Positions 11,700-24,214 of a DNA stretch of 64,000 nt are shown one piece after another. The position numbers were made by a program, and so were the translations under genes. Under the pieces are notes generated by a model. The model was not told the origin of the DNA and did no database searches. It worked only from the letters and a program-made list of their open reading frames with translations. The first letter of the stretch is position 1. Each line of letters starts with the position of its first letter. Origin of the DNA: Reticulitermes lucifugus (taxonomy: Eukaryota; Arthropoda; Insecta; Blattodea; Rhinotermitidae); NCBI GenBank assembly GCA_026260175.1, contig JAKCWW010000144.1, positions 78,874-142,873 of the forward strand. Reading direction: 5' to 3'.

Positions 11700-11990
11700 C
11701 CGTAATTTGCTGTAGTGATAAAATCAACGATTAGGTGGGCGAAATACATAGCACGCATAGATGGGATAAACATCGAGACTGGTCGGGAAGCCCAAAGAAA
11801 ATGAACTACTTGGCAGTCGTAGGTACAGACTTGAGGATATGAAGATGTGAAGATGGATGTCAAGAAATGTGCTGTGAAGATGTGAACTGGATTCATCTGG
11901 CTTAGGTTGGAGTTCACCGAATGAGGTAATCAAACTTCGAGTTCCTTAAAAGGCAGGGAATTATTTTGCCAGCTGAATGACTTAGATTTT
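11700..11990 (+). mobile_element. LINE 3' tail relic, heavily decayed
   Basis: A frame reads IRWAKYIARIDG (family: RWAGHVARMGE), later DVKMDVKK, then TGFIWL, and nucleotides resembling the GAGTTCC...GGCAGGGAATTATTTTG 3' end. The element is full length for a tail copy but has many breaks. Confidence 0.5.
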
Positions 11991-14440
11991 GAAGAACGAT
12001 TCTGCTACATGGCATTAGTGTTTAAGGTTGTATTGTATCAAATATGTCCTAGACTGACCGGGGCTAGAGTTGCTGCCGTCATGAAAGTTTGGACGCGACG
12101 TTGGTATCTTTAGTTGCTGGCTTAAAGAAATTCAGTATAAGTGACGTCGATGCATCTGAAGTGGCGAATTTTCCTACCATCTGTTGTATATATTGGTCAG
12201 TTTATTCAGAAGTAACGTGAACATACAAGCACTTGCATTTATGTTTGGAGTTTCTGGGGCGGAAAGTATTGGAATTCATACAATGATTTAGTACAAGTAG
12301 ATGTATAAAATTCTGCACTAAGAATTCATACGTCGGGCCCTCCAGTTTCAGAATACTCATTGCGATTTATAAAAGAAGAAAATCATTCTGTATTATTCCT
12401 TGTTAATTTTAAAAGGATGGTAAACTCTGCTTCATTGATGATAAGCTGTATCCGCCCAAACTACACAGTGACAGTACCTTTAATGTTGTGTAAGCTGTAA
12501 ACATACTTTTCACTCCGGAAACGTCCGGAAGAGGTTATTCCATTTCAGAAGGTGAACACACGATTTTGCAGGCAAGGAAATTATGTATTTTTCATCTATA
12601 ACTCTTACCGAATGTCGTATTTCGTATTCGGGAATCTGCGGGGCGAATGTCGGCCGTTTCGTCGACTGTTCGGACATAGGTTCTCAGTGTTACCAGACAA
12701 ATGGTGAAATTGGACACTCGCAAATTTAGTAGTGTTTTATGAACTTCTTGTGTTATGTCGTGCCGAATTTCAAATTCATATCCGTGTACTTGCCTGGCAG
12801 GCCTGAAGAAAATCACCTCACGGCATTTGTACTGCCCTGTCTTGTCAGGTCACAGACCTGCGTGTAACATTAATAGCTGTGGGTTCCATAAAAAGCGGGA
12901 AATTAATTATCTGTGCGATTATTGGCCTCACAGGAAGACTTTTGATTCGTCGAGTTAGAAGGTTCATTATCGTATTCACGAAAGCATATCCAGAGCCAGT
13001 TTATTCTAGTGTGTACTCTGACGCCCTGTTTCTGTCAGATTTTTTGAGGCGATAAAAGTTACACAGGCAAAAAGGAGAGGAAGAGTGTTGCGAATGATGT
13101 GAGAAATTCATGAAGAAACAGAAGGAATGGTTCTTTTAGCAGCCACGGGTTTGCTGCTTGAGTAGTTTATAGTCACCCATCTGGCGAAGACTTCTACCGC
13201 TTTTGGGAACCCGAAGGTTTAGTCTGTTTAAATAAAAGCCTGCGCCAGTGTACCCTGTCTGTCAGTTCAATCCATTCCTGAATTTCACACTTCTGTCCTC
13301 GGATGCGTCACCATAATACATCCCGATCTATACTTGAGTCCCCTACACGGTTTCCTCTCTCGTGTACCTGTGCAAGTTTCGTATAACTTCCACGTTTCAT
13401 GCATATGTTGCTATGTACATCCCTCTCAACATTCGTGGTATAATCACCGTAGTTGATTCTTCACGTGTAAGCAATACGAAAGTTTGTGCTTTAACGGCCT
13501 GTCTTCGGAATGGTGTAGAATGTGCACGTGTTGTGTGGCTGTTAAAACTGGGGGCTAAGTAGCCTGATTGGAAGAAATGTTTTATGAATGTGAATCAAAG
13601 GAGAAGAGAGGACATTTCATGATTTGCAACGAAGAACCCACCCACCTCGTAACCTTATTTCAAGTTCCCAGTCAAGTCTAAATTCTCTTAATGGCTTTAT
13701 GCTGGTTTCAGATTGCAGACAAAGTGAGTTTCATGCGCGTTGGGCTGATATTAATTTTAGAACGAATCTAATTTTCTCGTATTTGGTTCTTGAAGATCAC
13801 AACCAGTGGTAACCTTTGCGTACCACACCATTTCTTACAGTTTATCATCATTCACACTGACTAATCTGTTTTGGTTCAGCATACGTGTTTGAGCTTGTAA
13901 TCCAACATAACAGTGCTTGGTAGCCGAAAGGCATGTGCTAAACAAAAATAAATTAGTGTATTGGTGCCGGTGGTACAAACGTAAAAAATTGTGTTAGACC
14001 ACAACGTGGAAATGCATTCTGTTGACACTTCTTGTACAAGAAGCAAAACCGTCCGTTCTTCTCCTGGTCTTTCTTAAAGTAAACTGTGTATAGTGAAGTG
14101 ATAAAATGGCTTATTTATTATGGCAATTTTATTCCAATACATAAAGCTCTTGCTTTGTGAGTGAAGTCACATCTGTGTAAATGCCAGGGGTTAGGTTGTA
14201 ATGATGTTATTAGCGATACATTTAAGGCTTCGCAACCCAAATTTATAAAATATTTCATTCGAGTGTTTCCAAATTCTTGTTCACAGTGTTATTTTAGTGT
14301 TTTCTATTGATAAGAGGAAAAAGTTTTGTCAGATGATCTAACATTTACGAAAAATGATGTATTAAGTGAGTTGTTGAGCAACTGAAGTTAGATATGATTT
14401 TGTATTTCATGAGACGTTTTACTTTTCACCCGTCAAAATG
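11991..14440. other. Non-coding, CpG-rich, no gene recognised
   Basis: No coding exon or repeat match found, apart from a weak GGAACCCGAAGG at 13208-13219 that recalls the LINE tail. Confidence 0.3.
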
Positions 14441-14446
14441 ACGGAC

Positions 14447-15065
14447 TGCAGCTGCAGAGTGGCGCTCGAAATGTTGAACCATCTAAATGTGGTTTGGCTT
14501 CTATATTTTGTAGAAAAATATTACATATTACACATCCGCTGTAGCACAGAAGTATGGAGAATTGTTTGTAGTGCGCATTGTGTTCAGTGTGACCACCTTG
14601 CTGCCTCAAGACTTCTTCAAGGACAACTTGCGCATTTGCGACCACCTTGCAACACAACTTTTCGCAAATTTTGCGGCACAGTTGGATAATTGATTCCCTA
14701 AGTTCCAATTATTTGCTGGGCTTCCTCACGAACAGTTTCTGCTTCAAGAATCCCCATAGGAAAAGTCGCAGTGAAGTGGCCGGATGTGTCCACACTCGTG
14801 GCGCTGTGGAATGCAGTGAGACATTACTCTGTCACCGAAGGTTCCATGAAGGAAATCAAGGACCACATTGGCTTGCGTGGCCTGGCTCCATCCTGCACAG
14901 ACCGTTGTGTATGCTTTGGTATTCCTAGCAAAGAGTTGCGGAGTTAAGTTGTTGGGCAGCATGGCCAATTAGCTATTAGTGTTAACCGTGTTATCGAAGA
15001 AAAATGGCCTGATTATGCCGTGGCTTGATATGGCAAGAACGTCATGTCGCCACTTCTTGCTGCTG
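14447..15065 (-). pseudogene. Mariner-like transposase C-terminal half
   Basis: Read leftwards: RHGIIRPFFFDNTVNTNS, LAMLPNNLTPQL, then TQANVVLDFLHGTFGDRVMS, then RHECGHIRPLHCDFSYGD, and in another frame the downstream IIQLCRKICEKLCCKVVANA and RQQGGHTEH. Family members read GPxFFxxTVNSxRYL, TANVVLxFLxxxFGDRVIS, WPPxSPDLNPCDYF and LWGFLKE. The SPDLNP motif has decayed and the frame is interrupted before the last helix. Its 3' end lies at the left, near 14447. Confidence 0.7.
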
Positions 15066-15079
15066 AAATAATAATGCCT

Positions 15080-15420
15080 ACATATCAATGCCTGCGACTG
15101 TTTCCCGTGGGGCTTCTTCAAGGAGAAACTGTTCTTGAGGAACCCCGCCGCATTATTGGGCCTTAGGGCAGTAATCATCCAACTCTGTCGCACATTTTCT
15201 GAAGATTTGTGTCCCAAGGTGGTCGCAGACGCACACAATTCTCCTTGTAGAGGTCTTGAGGCTGAATGGTGGTCACATTGAACACACTGTACACTGCAAA
15301 CAATTCTCCATACTTTTGCGCTGCAGTAGGAGTGTAACATGTAACGTTTTTTTTACAAAATATAGAAGCTAAAGAAAATTTAAATGGTTCAACATGTCAT
15401 GCGCCGCTCTGTACGTTTAC
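15080..15420 (+). pseudogene. Mariner-like transposase C-terminal end
   Basis: The + strand reads NACDCFPWGFFKEKLFLRNP, then RAVIIQLCRTFSEDLCPK and VVADAH, the same part of the same transposase family as the - strand fragment to its left. Its 3' flank (about 15290-15415) is the inverted copy of 14447-14580, so the two lie head to head with matching outer ends. Confidence 0.7.
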
Positions 15421-15808
15421 AAGAAAATAATAATTTAATAACTATTATTGTAGTGACTTCATCAATCATCTTGAATCAAGGAACCCCTGATAAAAGACGC
15501 CGTGGATTAGCGCGTGGATATTCTGTTAACCTCGTCATATGACGGACCCATTTCTCGTTAATCTGTATTCCTCTTAACAACGCGGATACCGAAAGTGTGA
15601 AAGGATGTACATCGTCTACTTTTGCTCTTACGTGCCGCTATGACACTGCGCTGTTATCACTTCATACATTGATCTGTTGTGAAGCAGTCAAAGAAACTGA
15701 TATACTCGTAGACCGCTTTATGCACTGTGGTCACCCAGCAGTTAGATCAGAGACGGTGGAACAGACAAAACTGCGGAGACGAAAATATTGTAGGCATATA
15801 CGGTGTTT
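15421..15808. other. Non-coding, nothing recognised
   Basis: AT-rich start, then a short ORF at 15597-15812 with no family match. Confidence 0.3.
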
Positions 15809-16055
15809 TTAGGGGCGTTCGCAAAATTGCGAAAAGTGACTATTAGCTTCGTCATGTCTGTCTGTCCATCCGTCTGTCTATCCATCCGTCCGTCTGCCTG
15901 TCTGTCCGCATGCAGCAACTCAGCTTCCATTGGACGGATTTTTTAAAATTAAATTTGATATATGAGGATTTTTCGAAAATCTGTCGAGAAAATTCAAGTT
16001 TTGTTAAAATCTGACTAGAAAAACGGGTAGGTACTTTACATGAAGACCTATGTAC
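15809..16055 (-). repeat. SINE-D family 3' module
   Basis: On the - strand it runs from TCATGTAAAGTACC through CAGATTTTAACAAAA, a (GGACAGAC)-type tract, and ends GACGAAGCTAATAGTCAC, TTTTCGCAATTTTGCGAACG. Same 3' module as 51.7-51.88 kb, 53.38-53.6 kb and 21.48-21.66 kb. Confidence 0.65.
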
Positions 16056-18140
16056 ACTTACGATAATATCTCGCTGAATTCTTCTAAAATGAGAAATGTT
16101 TCAGATAAATGTTATAGAGAAAATCAAAACACACATTTTATGTTCAGTAACTTTTGTCCGAAAATCCTGCCGTTTATGAGATAATACGGAAAAATATGGT
16201 AGAGCCGGACAGGCCAGATGACAATATAATAATGCGCATGCTTTGCATGCTGGATTACTAAGGCTACAGACTCACAGAATGTGTAATACGTATTGCTTTT
16301 CGACGGCAACAGTAGTTACGCGAACGCGCCTCTGTTGCTTTATACGTTCATTGCCGTCTTGTTAAATTATGACATTGCGAACATGCTCGTAACAGCGATC
16401 AGACCTAGACTAGTTCAGCGCTTACGAGGCTTGTTCTAATTAAAACCCTGTATATAGGAAATTACGTAATCTCCTGCAGAGTTTCTTTAAGGGTTTCGTT
16501 TGTTTTTTTTCAGAATTAACAGTAAAAACGTCCTGAAAAGATTCGTATTTGTAACGGCGATACTGTGAGTCGGTGGCTTGAAGTTGGACAGCCCTGTTGT
16601 GGTATATATCTAAATAGAACCTGAGGTTATCCAGATTCGTTCCATGTAGTTTACCGAGCAAATTGACCGAAACGACGAAGCCTCCGACTTCTGTTCTGTG
16701 TTAAATGTTGGATGGCAATATGAACTGAATGGTTGCAAGCATTCCCCAACTTTAATGAGTTCTTAATTGGTTAGTGAACGTAATTTTGATCTGTTACTGC
16801 CCTATCCAAATACTTTAACTTTGCCATGTTTTTTTAAGGATTTATTAACTGCCATTATGTGTATTGTTAATTGGTCCTGTATTCTGATAATGATGAGAAA
16901 TGGACATGCACAATATGTCGTTTTATTTTTATTCTCTTAATTTAACATTTCTACCGCTTTAAATGTGTGGGGACTATAATTAGTACTGCGTAATATAGAC
17001 GCTGTTTATAACGACTGGCGATTTGTACGTGTCCTTGTAAGGGAATTTAATTTTTTGTTTCGTGTATCTGTTAAGGAAAATATTCTACTTAAATATTTTA
17101 TTTGCTTTGTAGCCACTCAAGTTGATTTTTAGCTATTTCACATTTATATTTTTCCTGCTTTCCCGTTTTTGCTTACTTCGTATTTCACGGATATCTTTCA
17201 TGTTTACTCTCGTATCGCTGTATCAGGCTATATTTTGCGTTAAAGTTTCATTTTGTAATTCCGGTACAGACTTTTGCCATGGCCATTTCGGTTCTTTCTG
17301 CCACATTGGCGGTCTGGGTGCGGCCAACCAGTGTAAGAAATAATTGGCGATATGTGTATGAAATAATTTGTATAATGAAATAATTCAGTTTCCGTAACAT
17401 TTCTTGTCCGTTTCCGCTGTTCTTCCAGTGCGCTTGACGTCGTCTGTTTCGCGGTTTAATGTCGATTTTGTGACTGAAAAAAGAAAAGATTGTGTACGGT
17501 TACTGCGGCTAGTTCCGGAACCGAATGGCCGTGTACGGAGCTTCACTTTATGCAGAGCTGGCAAATCGTCAGCTGTTCTTTGCGTCTGAATACAGCCAGT
17601 TGCATTGGAGTAGATCAGACGAATTGTATCAGTCGTGAACCCCTAAAATCAGAAATGAACTGTAAATTATTAATAGAACTTAAATGGGCGGATCTGGCTG
17701 TGTAAAGATGTAGACACATTGCTTGAATAAGCGTGTATGAAGCTGTGGATATGCTTCGCATCGCAATGAAGTCACATTGATGAATGTGTCGTGTTTGCAG
17801 TTTTCCACATTTTATGTTGAGTATGTTGTCTGTCTGTCTGTCTGTGTATTACGATTTTGTCCTGCATTCCAGTGATGCGATATGTCAAGAAAATCATGCC
17901 CTTTTTTTGTGTGCTTTCTTGATAACTAAAAATTCAGGAGCCGAAAAAATGTTATCAAATATTGTGGTTGTACAGGTATGTTTTCAGTGATTCTGTTGAA
18001 CAGTATATTCCAATCAAAATAGAGTCTTGTTACTAAACGAGTTAACCGTTTATTAGCATTGAAAGTGTTAAAATTTGTTTCCTCAATTAGTGAAACAGCG
18101 CAACTTCAGGCTCGAAGGTTTGGCCTCATGAACACATTTT
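16056..18140. other. Non-coding, no gene recognised
   Basis: A TGTCTGTCTGTCTGTCTGTG tract lies at about 17827-17846. ORFs of 60-73 codons show no family match. Confidence 0.3.
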
Positions 18141-18144
18141 TAAC

Positions 18145-18490
18145 CAATCTAACTAACTAACTATCTAACTAACCAACTTAACTAACTCCATGGAGCAGAG
18201 TCCTTCCTGAGAAGCTAACATGTCATCAGCTAGTAAAGAAAGTCCCCGCATTTTATGGAACCCGAAGGTTCATTGCCGCATTCACAAGAGCCCGCCACCT
18301 GTCCCTATCCTAAGCCAGAGCAGTCCATGCCTCTCTATCCCACATCTTGAAGATCCATTTTAATATTATCATCCCATCTACGCCTAGGTCTTCCAATGGT
18401 CTCTTTCCATCAGGCCTCCCCACCAAAACTCTGTGTGAACCTCTCCTGTCCTCCATACGTGCCACGTGCCGTTCCCATCTCATTCTTCTT
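18145..18490 (-). mobile_element. LINE 3' end, tail ORF readable
   Basis: The - strand frame reads RRMRWERHVARMEDRRGSHR, then VLVGRPDGKRPLEDLG and [10 protein letters not shown], clearly the RWxGHVARM...GRPxGKRPLGRP tail of this non-LTR family. The 3' UTR follows and ends in an AACT (reverse TTAG) microsatellite at 18146-18186. It is 5' truncated and carries a frame change after GKRPL. Confidence 0.75.
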
Positions 18491-18765
18491 GATGTGGTCA
18501 CCTGAATAGCATTTTAACTGGTCATTAAATATATTTATGGTAGTGGGTGACAATAGTTCACCCAAACCTGGGTGTAGAGCCGGTCAAGTAGCTTACTTTA
18601 AAAGCTTAGACTTGGAGATTTGGGCAACCAAACTAAAGGAAGAAATAGAAACGTTTGGAATAGCGTATGTTTTGTAGAGGCCGTCATAAAACATTGTAAA
18701 TTGGGCATGTAAAATAATAAAAGAAAAAATTAACGATACAGGAAAACGAAACGTACTTGGGGCTA

Positions 18766-18916
18766 TTAGACAGGTGGCGGGCTCTTGTGAATGCGGCAAT
18801 GAACCTTCGTGTTCCATAAAATGCGGGGAATTTCTTGACTAGCTGAGGACCTGTTAGCTGCTCAAGAAGGACTCTGCTCCTTGGAGTTAATTAGTTAGTT
18901 AGTTAGTTAGTCAGTT
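18766..18916 (+). mobile_element. LINE 3' UTR with (TTAG)n tail
   Basis: Last 150 bp of the same family in the opposite orientation: AGGTGGCGGGCTCTTGTGAA, GAACCTTCGTGTTCC, GGGGAATTTCTTGACTAGC, GGACTCTGCTCC, ending in (TTAG)n. Together with the 18.15-kb copy it forms a divergent pair with tails facing outwards. Confidence 0.75.
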
Positions 18917-18924
18917 TACTTGCG

Positions 18925-19262
18925 GCTATTAGTCGATAGAATTCCTTGTTAAATGGGGCAAAAATAATTAATTATATCGATGGCCGTACAGGAAGCGAGA
19001 CGAGAAGAGTGGAATAAAATGGCTGAAAGCAGGGATTTAGAAGTTGCGAGGGATTAGGAGAGGATTCATGAGTGGAAAGTGCCCAATGTTTAGGGGGGGG
19101 TGGAAGATGTCAAACATGTCTTATTAAAATGCTCAGAAACGGAAACGTGGAGAGAACTTGCACGTAGTAAATGATTAATTATGAGCGAGAATGTAGCCTA
19201 TAGGAAAGTATTAACCCGCACAAATGACGGAGTTAAAAACAGTCGGAAAATACAAACGGGAA
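18925..19262 (+). mobile_element. LINE ORF relic, Cys/His region
   Basis: Frames read LRGIRRGF, KCPMFR, EDVKHVLLKCSETETWREL-like sequence in pieces and NVAYRKVLTRTNDGVKN. This resembles the CxLCxxEEDVKHVLLxC zinc-knuckle and following AYRKL segment near the C-terminus of an insect LINE ORF. Broken by several frame changes. Confidence 0.55.
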
Positions 19263-19700
19263 AATAAATTCAGCAAAACATCCGTTAGGCCTGTTGGGTG
19301 CTAGAGGGAACAGAATGAGCAACTAAGACGATTTTTGGAGAGAAGAGGCAATATTGCAATGGCAGAGTAACAGCAGTAATTGAATAGTGTGAGTAGTCAA
19401 GTGAGGAGTAGACAATGTAAATGGAATTTGTGCTGCGGAAGAAACTGTTGTTACCCGGGCACGGATTCATGTAAAGAACGAACAACTCAGTAAATGCATT
19501 ATAATACTTCAAAGAAATAAGGTTTCTTCGAAAACAGTTTGACTGCGACAGCTGTGAAATGGTAGAAGTGAACTGTTGACAGCTGATGTACGTATTTACC
19601 GCCGCACACTGCATGCCTTTTGCCTTTATATCCGCCGTATGCGTGGCGTTAGTAAATGCTTAAATAATGATTACAATAAAGTAAGAATCACTTGGGAGAT
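19263..19700. other. Non-coding, likely LINE 3' flank
   Basis: Continues from the LINE relic without a recognised ORF. Confidence 0.25.
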
Positions 19701-19710
19701 ATTGGTTGTG

Positions 19711-19769
19711 ATGGTGGTAGCAGTATCAGCAGCAGTAGTAGTAGTAGTAGTAATAGTAGCAGCAGCAGC
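19711..19769 (+). repeat. (GTA/GCA)n microsatellite
   Basis: Imperfect triplet run of GTAGCAGTA, GTAGTAGTAGTAGTAATAG and CAGCAGCAG. Confidence 0.85.
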
Positions 19770-19861
19770 TAAGCGCAAATTATCCAAGCCCCAACATTTT
19801 CTGAGCTCTTCACGCTGGACTGTATGCTTTATTAGATTAATCCAGTCAACAATTTTGTTAT

Positions 19862-19930
19862 CTTAAGACGTGTTTTAATATTATCCTTCCTCTTACGTTT
19901 AAGTCTTCCAAGTGGTCCCTTTCCTTCAGG
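19862..19930 (-). mobile_element. LINE tail fragment
   Basis: The + strand TTTTAATATTATCCTTCCTC, GTTTAAGTCTTCCAAGTGGTC and CCTTTCCTTCAGGGG is the reverse complement of the KRPLGRPRRRWEDNIK-coding segment. Confidence 0.5.
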
Positions 19931-19984
19931 GGTTTAGACAAGTGTTATATGCGCTTATTTTTTTATTAAATACGTGCTGTATAT

Positions 19985-20080
19985 GACCAGCCACCCCCTT
20001 ACGGCGCCGAGGTTGCGAATGGGTTGGAGCTATACCTCCGCTTCCCCCTCTGTGCCTGCACAGGCACGCCATGGAGTGAC
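19985..20080 (+). repeat. SINE family A, 3' fragment
   Basis: Contains GCGCCGAGGTTGCGAATGG, GGAGCTATACCTCCGCTTCC and TGCC...CAGGCACGCCATGG. Only the 3' third of the family is present. Confidence 0.5.
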
Positions 20081-21479
20081 CTTTGTGTGTGCTATATATC
20101 CCGCTTATCACATTTTATTACTTGATATCCTAATAACAGATGAACAATCACGAAACCCCGTATTATGCAGTTTTATCCGTCCCTCTCCGCTCTACAATTT
20201 CGCTAAGTATTCTCCTGAACACTGTGTTCTCAATAATGGGCATACACTGTCATCAATAGGCCTATGTGATTTTCACTCAGGATAAGAGGCAAAGTTTCAG
20301 ACCCACAGCGCGTAAAATTATACTTTTGAGTGTTTCTGTTTTTATGTGTTTAGATAGGGAATCAAAAGACTTTGAACTGACTGGTAGCAAGGATTCTCCA
20401 TATTTAATCTTCTCTTAATTTCTCTGTAAATGTACTGTTGTGTGTTTCATCCCCAAATATTTTAACTTTGCCATATTTTCGCCTGGTTTATTGGCTGTCT
20501 GTGCATTAACGTTTTGTCTTGCATTCCGGTTGCGATACGTGAACGTAAGGTTAGTCACGTCTACATTCTGTTTATTTACAGCGCCCCATGTTGTGTTAAG
20601 TCTCTCCATTTTATATTATACGAAGCCTTTCCGATATGAACATTCCGAATCAATGCACGAGTGCATATGAGACAGTTCAAGTTGTCGCAAACATCCTTTC
20701 CCTGTAAGATAACGGATATGTAAATTACAGTAATTGCCTTGCGCAGTGAGGCTCTGAGCATAATGCAGTAATATACAACATAAATTGTTTGGTCGTTAAA
20801 ACGAAAATAAAAACGAAAGCAATTACAAGTTTTATATAGTAATATTATTTTTTTTTAAAAAGGAGAGAGCTTTATTACTACTTTCATTACATATTTTAGG
20901 ATGTAGTTAGTACGTATGTGTTGTATGCTTGTAGTCCAGAGTACACACGGACCTACGCACAGCACTGCGGTAGAAGGAATCGCGTACCAAATTCTCGAAG
21001 TTAAATAATACAGGTTGTGTGACTGCATCCTTATCATCAGTCGGCGGCCTACGTTACACATACAAACTTTTGCTTTGTTCCTGCACGTGCAGAAGTTGTT
21101 TGTGTTGAAGCCTGCGGGGGTTTGATGAGACGCTGTGCCCTGGAGCCGTCACAAAAATCTATCACCAAAACTGCGATCGAATATTTAATGATGCTGCTTC
21201 GTATTCGGCATATCCGTATTTACATTTTCGGAACAAAGCCTGTCACTCCTAATTGAAGTTCTTCGTGGGTTTTCTCGGAACCAGAAACATGCTGGAATTA
21301 TCTCTTGAAATAGGCTGCCACTTCTGTTTCCTATAACCTTCGCAATTCATTATTCGCCACAATTTACACTCGACGCTAAATAACCTGAAATGCGGCCTTA
21401 AATAAACTCAAGAACCAACGCAGTGTCGAATTTACGTTTGGGGGAAGGGGGGCTGAAGGAGTGTCTCCTCTTTCTCCCT
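20081..21479. other. Non-coding, no gene recognised
   Basis: Only short ORFs; a T8 run at 20849 precedes AT-rich DNA. Nothing assigned. Confidence 0.3.
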
Positions 21480-21660
21480 ATTTTGAGCGCGTTCGCAATG
21501 CAGTTGCGAGTCCCACAGGGAACAACTTCACTCCCACCGGACAGATTTTTGTGGGGGTTTTTGTTAAAATTTGACATCTTCCGATTTTGATTACACTCAG
21601 ACAAACGTAACAGACACCTTACGTGGAGACCGACGTACATTTATGATAAAATCTAATTGT
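21480..21660 (-). repeat. SINE-D family 3' module
   Basis: On the - strand it runs from CTCCACGTAAGGTG through AATTTTAACAAAAAC, CTGTCCGGTGGGAG and GACTCGCAACTGCATTGCG to AACGCGCTCAAAA, matching the 15.8-kb copy in order and spacing. Confidence 0.6.
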
Positions 21661-22189
21661 TATTGGTGTTTGTAACTGACATCGGCGGTGTTCCCTGTGA
21701 GGTACGAGCTGGGGCTGAAGAAGCAACTGACGGTCTAAGCATAACAGTCCAGCACGATCGATTGTATATCTCGAAGTTTACGAGATGACGATTGTAAATC
21801 TCTTGCCAAGAGACGTAGAAGTCATAGTATGATGTGTTAAACGTGAAAAAGCACGTTTAGAATACTCGAATTTTAGTGTTTTTCTTGAAATTATTCACTC
21901 AAATTTAAAATCGAACGAACGCGCCAAAAATGTTATCCTCTGCCGACATTTCCTAACTTGTTTAACCAGAGCACGGAGACAAACATCCTCCAAAACCCTG
22001 CAGACATAGCCCAACTCCGACAACGTCAAATTCCCAGGGCGAACCCTTGCGTCATAACAATAAACGTGTAGGAGTACGTTCCCTAAATCTTTCTAATCAG
22101 CTTTTTTCAGATTATTTCCCTTATGCGTCCCTGCCAAATTTTCTGCTGTTGGCATGTCACTTATACCAGGCACATGCAGTTACCGATGA
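21661..22189. other. Non-coding, nothing recognised
   Basis: No ORF or repeat match. Confidence 0.3.
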
Positions 22190-22479
22190 AATGCTGATTG
22201 TGACCAGGCTACGACCTGGATGACTGAGGAATCGTGGTGCGATTCCCGGCAGGGACAAGAGATTTTTCTCTCTTCAAAACGTGTAGACCGGTTGTGGGGC
22301 CTATCCGGTCTCCTGTTCAGTGGGTACCGGTGGCTCTTTTCCTGGGGTTAAAGCACCGGGACGTGAATCTGACTGCTCACCTCCATTTAGGGCCGAGGTT
22401 AATAATGAATGGAGCTATACCTCTCCTCCCCTCACCTGCCTTCATGGCGTGCACAGTGGCAACTTTACCTTTACTTTAC
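22190..22479 (+). repeat. SINE family A, near full length
   Basis: tRNA-like head with TGACCAGGCTACGACCTGG and box-B-like GGTGCGATTCC (22235-22245), then GAGATTTTTCTCTCTTC, GTAGACCGGTTGTGGGGCC, CTGGGGTTAAAGCACCGGG, CTCACCTCCATTTAGGGCC, GAGGTTAATAATGAATGG and a CAACTTTACCTTTACTTTAC tail. The best-preserved copy in the window. Confidence 0.82.
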
Positions 22480-23004
22480 GATGAAATGCTGGACCTAAAA
22501 TTGCCTGGCTTGGAACTACAGGTCGGCAAATGCACGACATAACCTGTAAGTGCACGTGACCAATACAATACTAATTACTGTTCACCTGGTAGTTGTGATG
22601 ATACCAGTGTTTCTAAAGTGGTGTATTTTGATTATTATAATTTTGCAAGAATATAAATTTTCCATTTAATCTTTTAGTGACCGACGGTGGAAATATCGAC
22701 GCACGATTTCTGTGTAGTATTCGGGGGAGATCCGGGGCTGCAGTCTCGGCACCAGGATAGTTTGTCCTGGTGTCTCGTAGTTTTACTCAGTTCTACGAGG
22801 ATACTACCTTAAGATATGCCACGACCGCTTTCAGTTCATTTTAAGTTCATTGTTCGTAGTCCCCCTACCTGTTGACGCTTCATGACTTATGCAGTTAAAT
22901 GGTGTCTTCAAATAATTCAATAAGCAACAGTAATAGAGGTATATCACCAACTGTGTACAGCGAACTTACGTGATTGTGTTAAAACTTTATACTTCTGAAG
23001 GAAA
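22480..23004. other. Non-coding with a small hairpin
   Basis: At about 22748-22776 GGCACCAGGATA and TGTCCTGGTGTC form an imperfect hairpin around GTT. Otherwise nothing recognised. Confidence 0.3.
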
Positions 23005-23150
23005 TTCCGTGGTGTTATGGAACCCCGAGGTTAGCCACTGACATCACTGGAACCTGTGCTGAGCCAGTTCACAGTCTGTTTCTGCAATATCCATTTTCGT
23101 ATTATCCTCTCTTACCGAGACACGTTATCAAGAAGCCCGACGCTACGCGG
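23005..23150 (-). mobile_element. LINE 3' tail relic
   Basis: The + strand shows AAATTCCGTGGTGTTATGG, AACCCCGAGGTTAGCC, CTGTGCTGAGCCAG and TATCCATTTTCGTATTATCC, the reverse complement of the LINE tail. Confidence 0.55.
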
Positions 23151-24214
23151 ACTGAAAGGAAACTGAAACTGCCGCCACTGCTGGAGAGGGTCCGCTATTT
23201 ATAGGAACGAACTGAGCGTAACGTTCTAAAAGTCTGTTCTTATCAAAATGAACACGGTCCAGAACACAAGCTGAGAGTAAATTAAGCTTTCGTTCCAGTC
23301 TGCTGATGAAATTCTATTTGCGAGGCTTATTCTGGTAATTCTGAACTTCAGAGATTTATTCTTCAGATGTGCCGAGAACATTACTATTGCGTGAAAGCCA
23401 GTTACGTCACGACTGCCTTGGGCTCTGTAAAGAACGCCTGGTCGTGGAAGTGGAGAGACACTTTTTCTAATAAATTATGCGTGGTAGCTCAGTAAAAAAT
23501 GTGATCGTACTTTTATTCCCAGCAGAATATAAGTACGGGGGTAAGCATGGCGAGAGAGTGAAGCTGATACTGTGAAAGTTAACTGAGCCATACGACTTCG
23601 CGATGGTTCGGGCCCGAATGTTGGCCAGTAAACCTCGTTTTTCTCAATCTTAACTGGTTAATTGTTGGATAATACCATCAAATAAGGTATGGCGCATTCC
23701 CCCAAATATCTTACTATGTGGCATTGATTGTCGCCAAATCCACATCTTCACATGTCGCTCTGCACTACCCATCTGATGAGTGAATTGAGTAAATCAGTCA
23801 ATCAATCGATCAGTCTGTCAATGAACCAACGAATCAATAAAACATTTAATCAGTCTCGAAATCAAATGCGAAATTTACATGTAAACTAAGTGAGCTACAT
23901 CTTGGCATCTCACATTATGAGAGACTTCAAGAACAATATACGTTTTCTATTTAATTATATTACTTCAGAACCCATAATTGCAATTGTGTTGCTGTAAATT
24001 AAACTAACAAATGTCACGTTAGTCCCAGGCCGCAACAAGTCCCATGACCCGATCCTCTCCACATCGCCCACGATCTGTTGCTTCACCCTCAAGTGTGTTT
24101 TCCCTATGTCCTTCTCGTCCTCTATATATTCTGTTCACATACAATTTAAGTAACTGATTTATTTGATGACCTGTGCTAGCGACAAGCGTTTTGGATTTAA
24201 GTTACAACCGAACG
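23151..24214. other. Non-coding, no gene recognised
   Basis: An imperfect (TCAATCAG)-type short tandem tract occurs at about 23790-23850. Nothing else assigned. Confidence 0.3.

Noticed and set aside
15855-15910. CTGTCTGTCCATCC run as a CRISPR or minisatellite array
   Set aside because: It is the imperfect short-repeat tract inside a dispersed SINE-D module, with no spacer structure.
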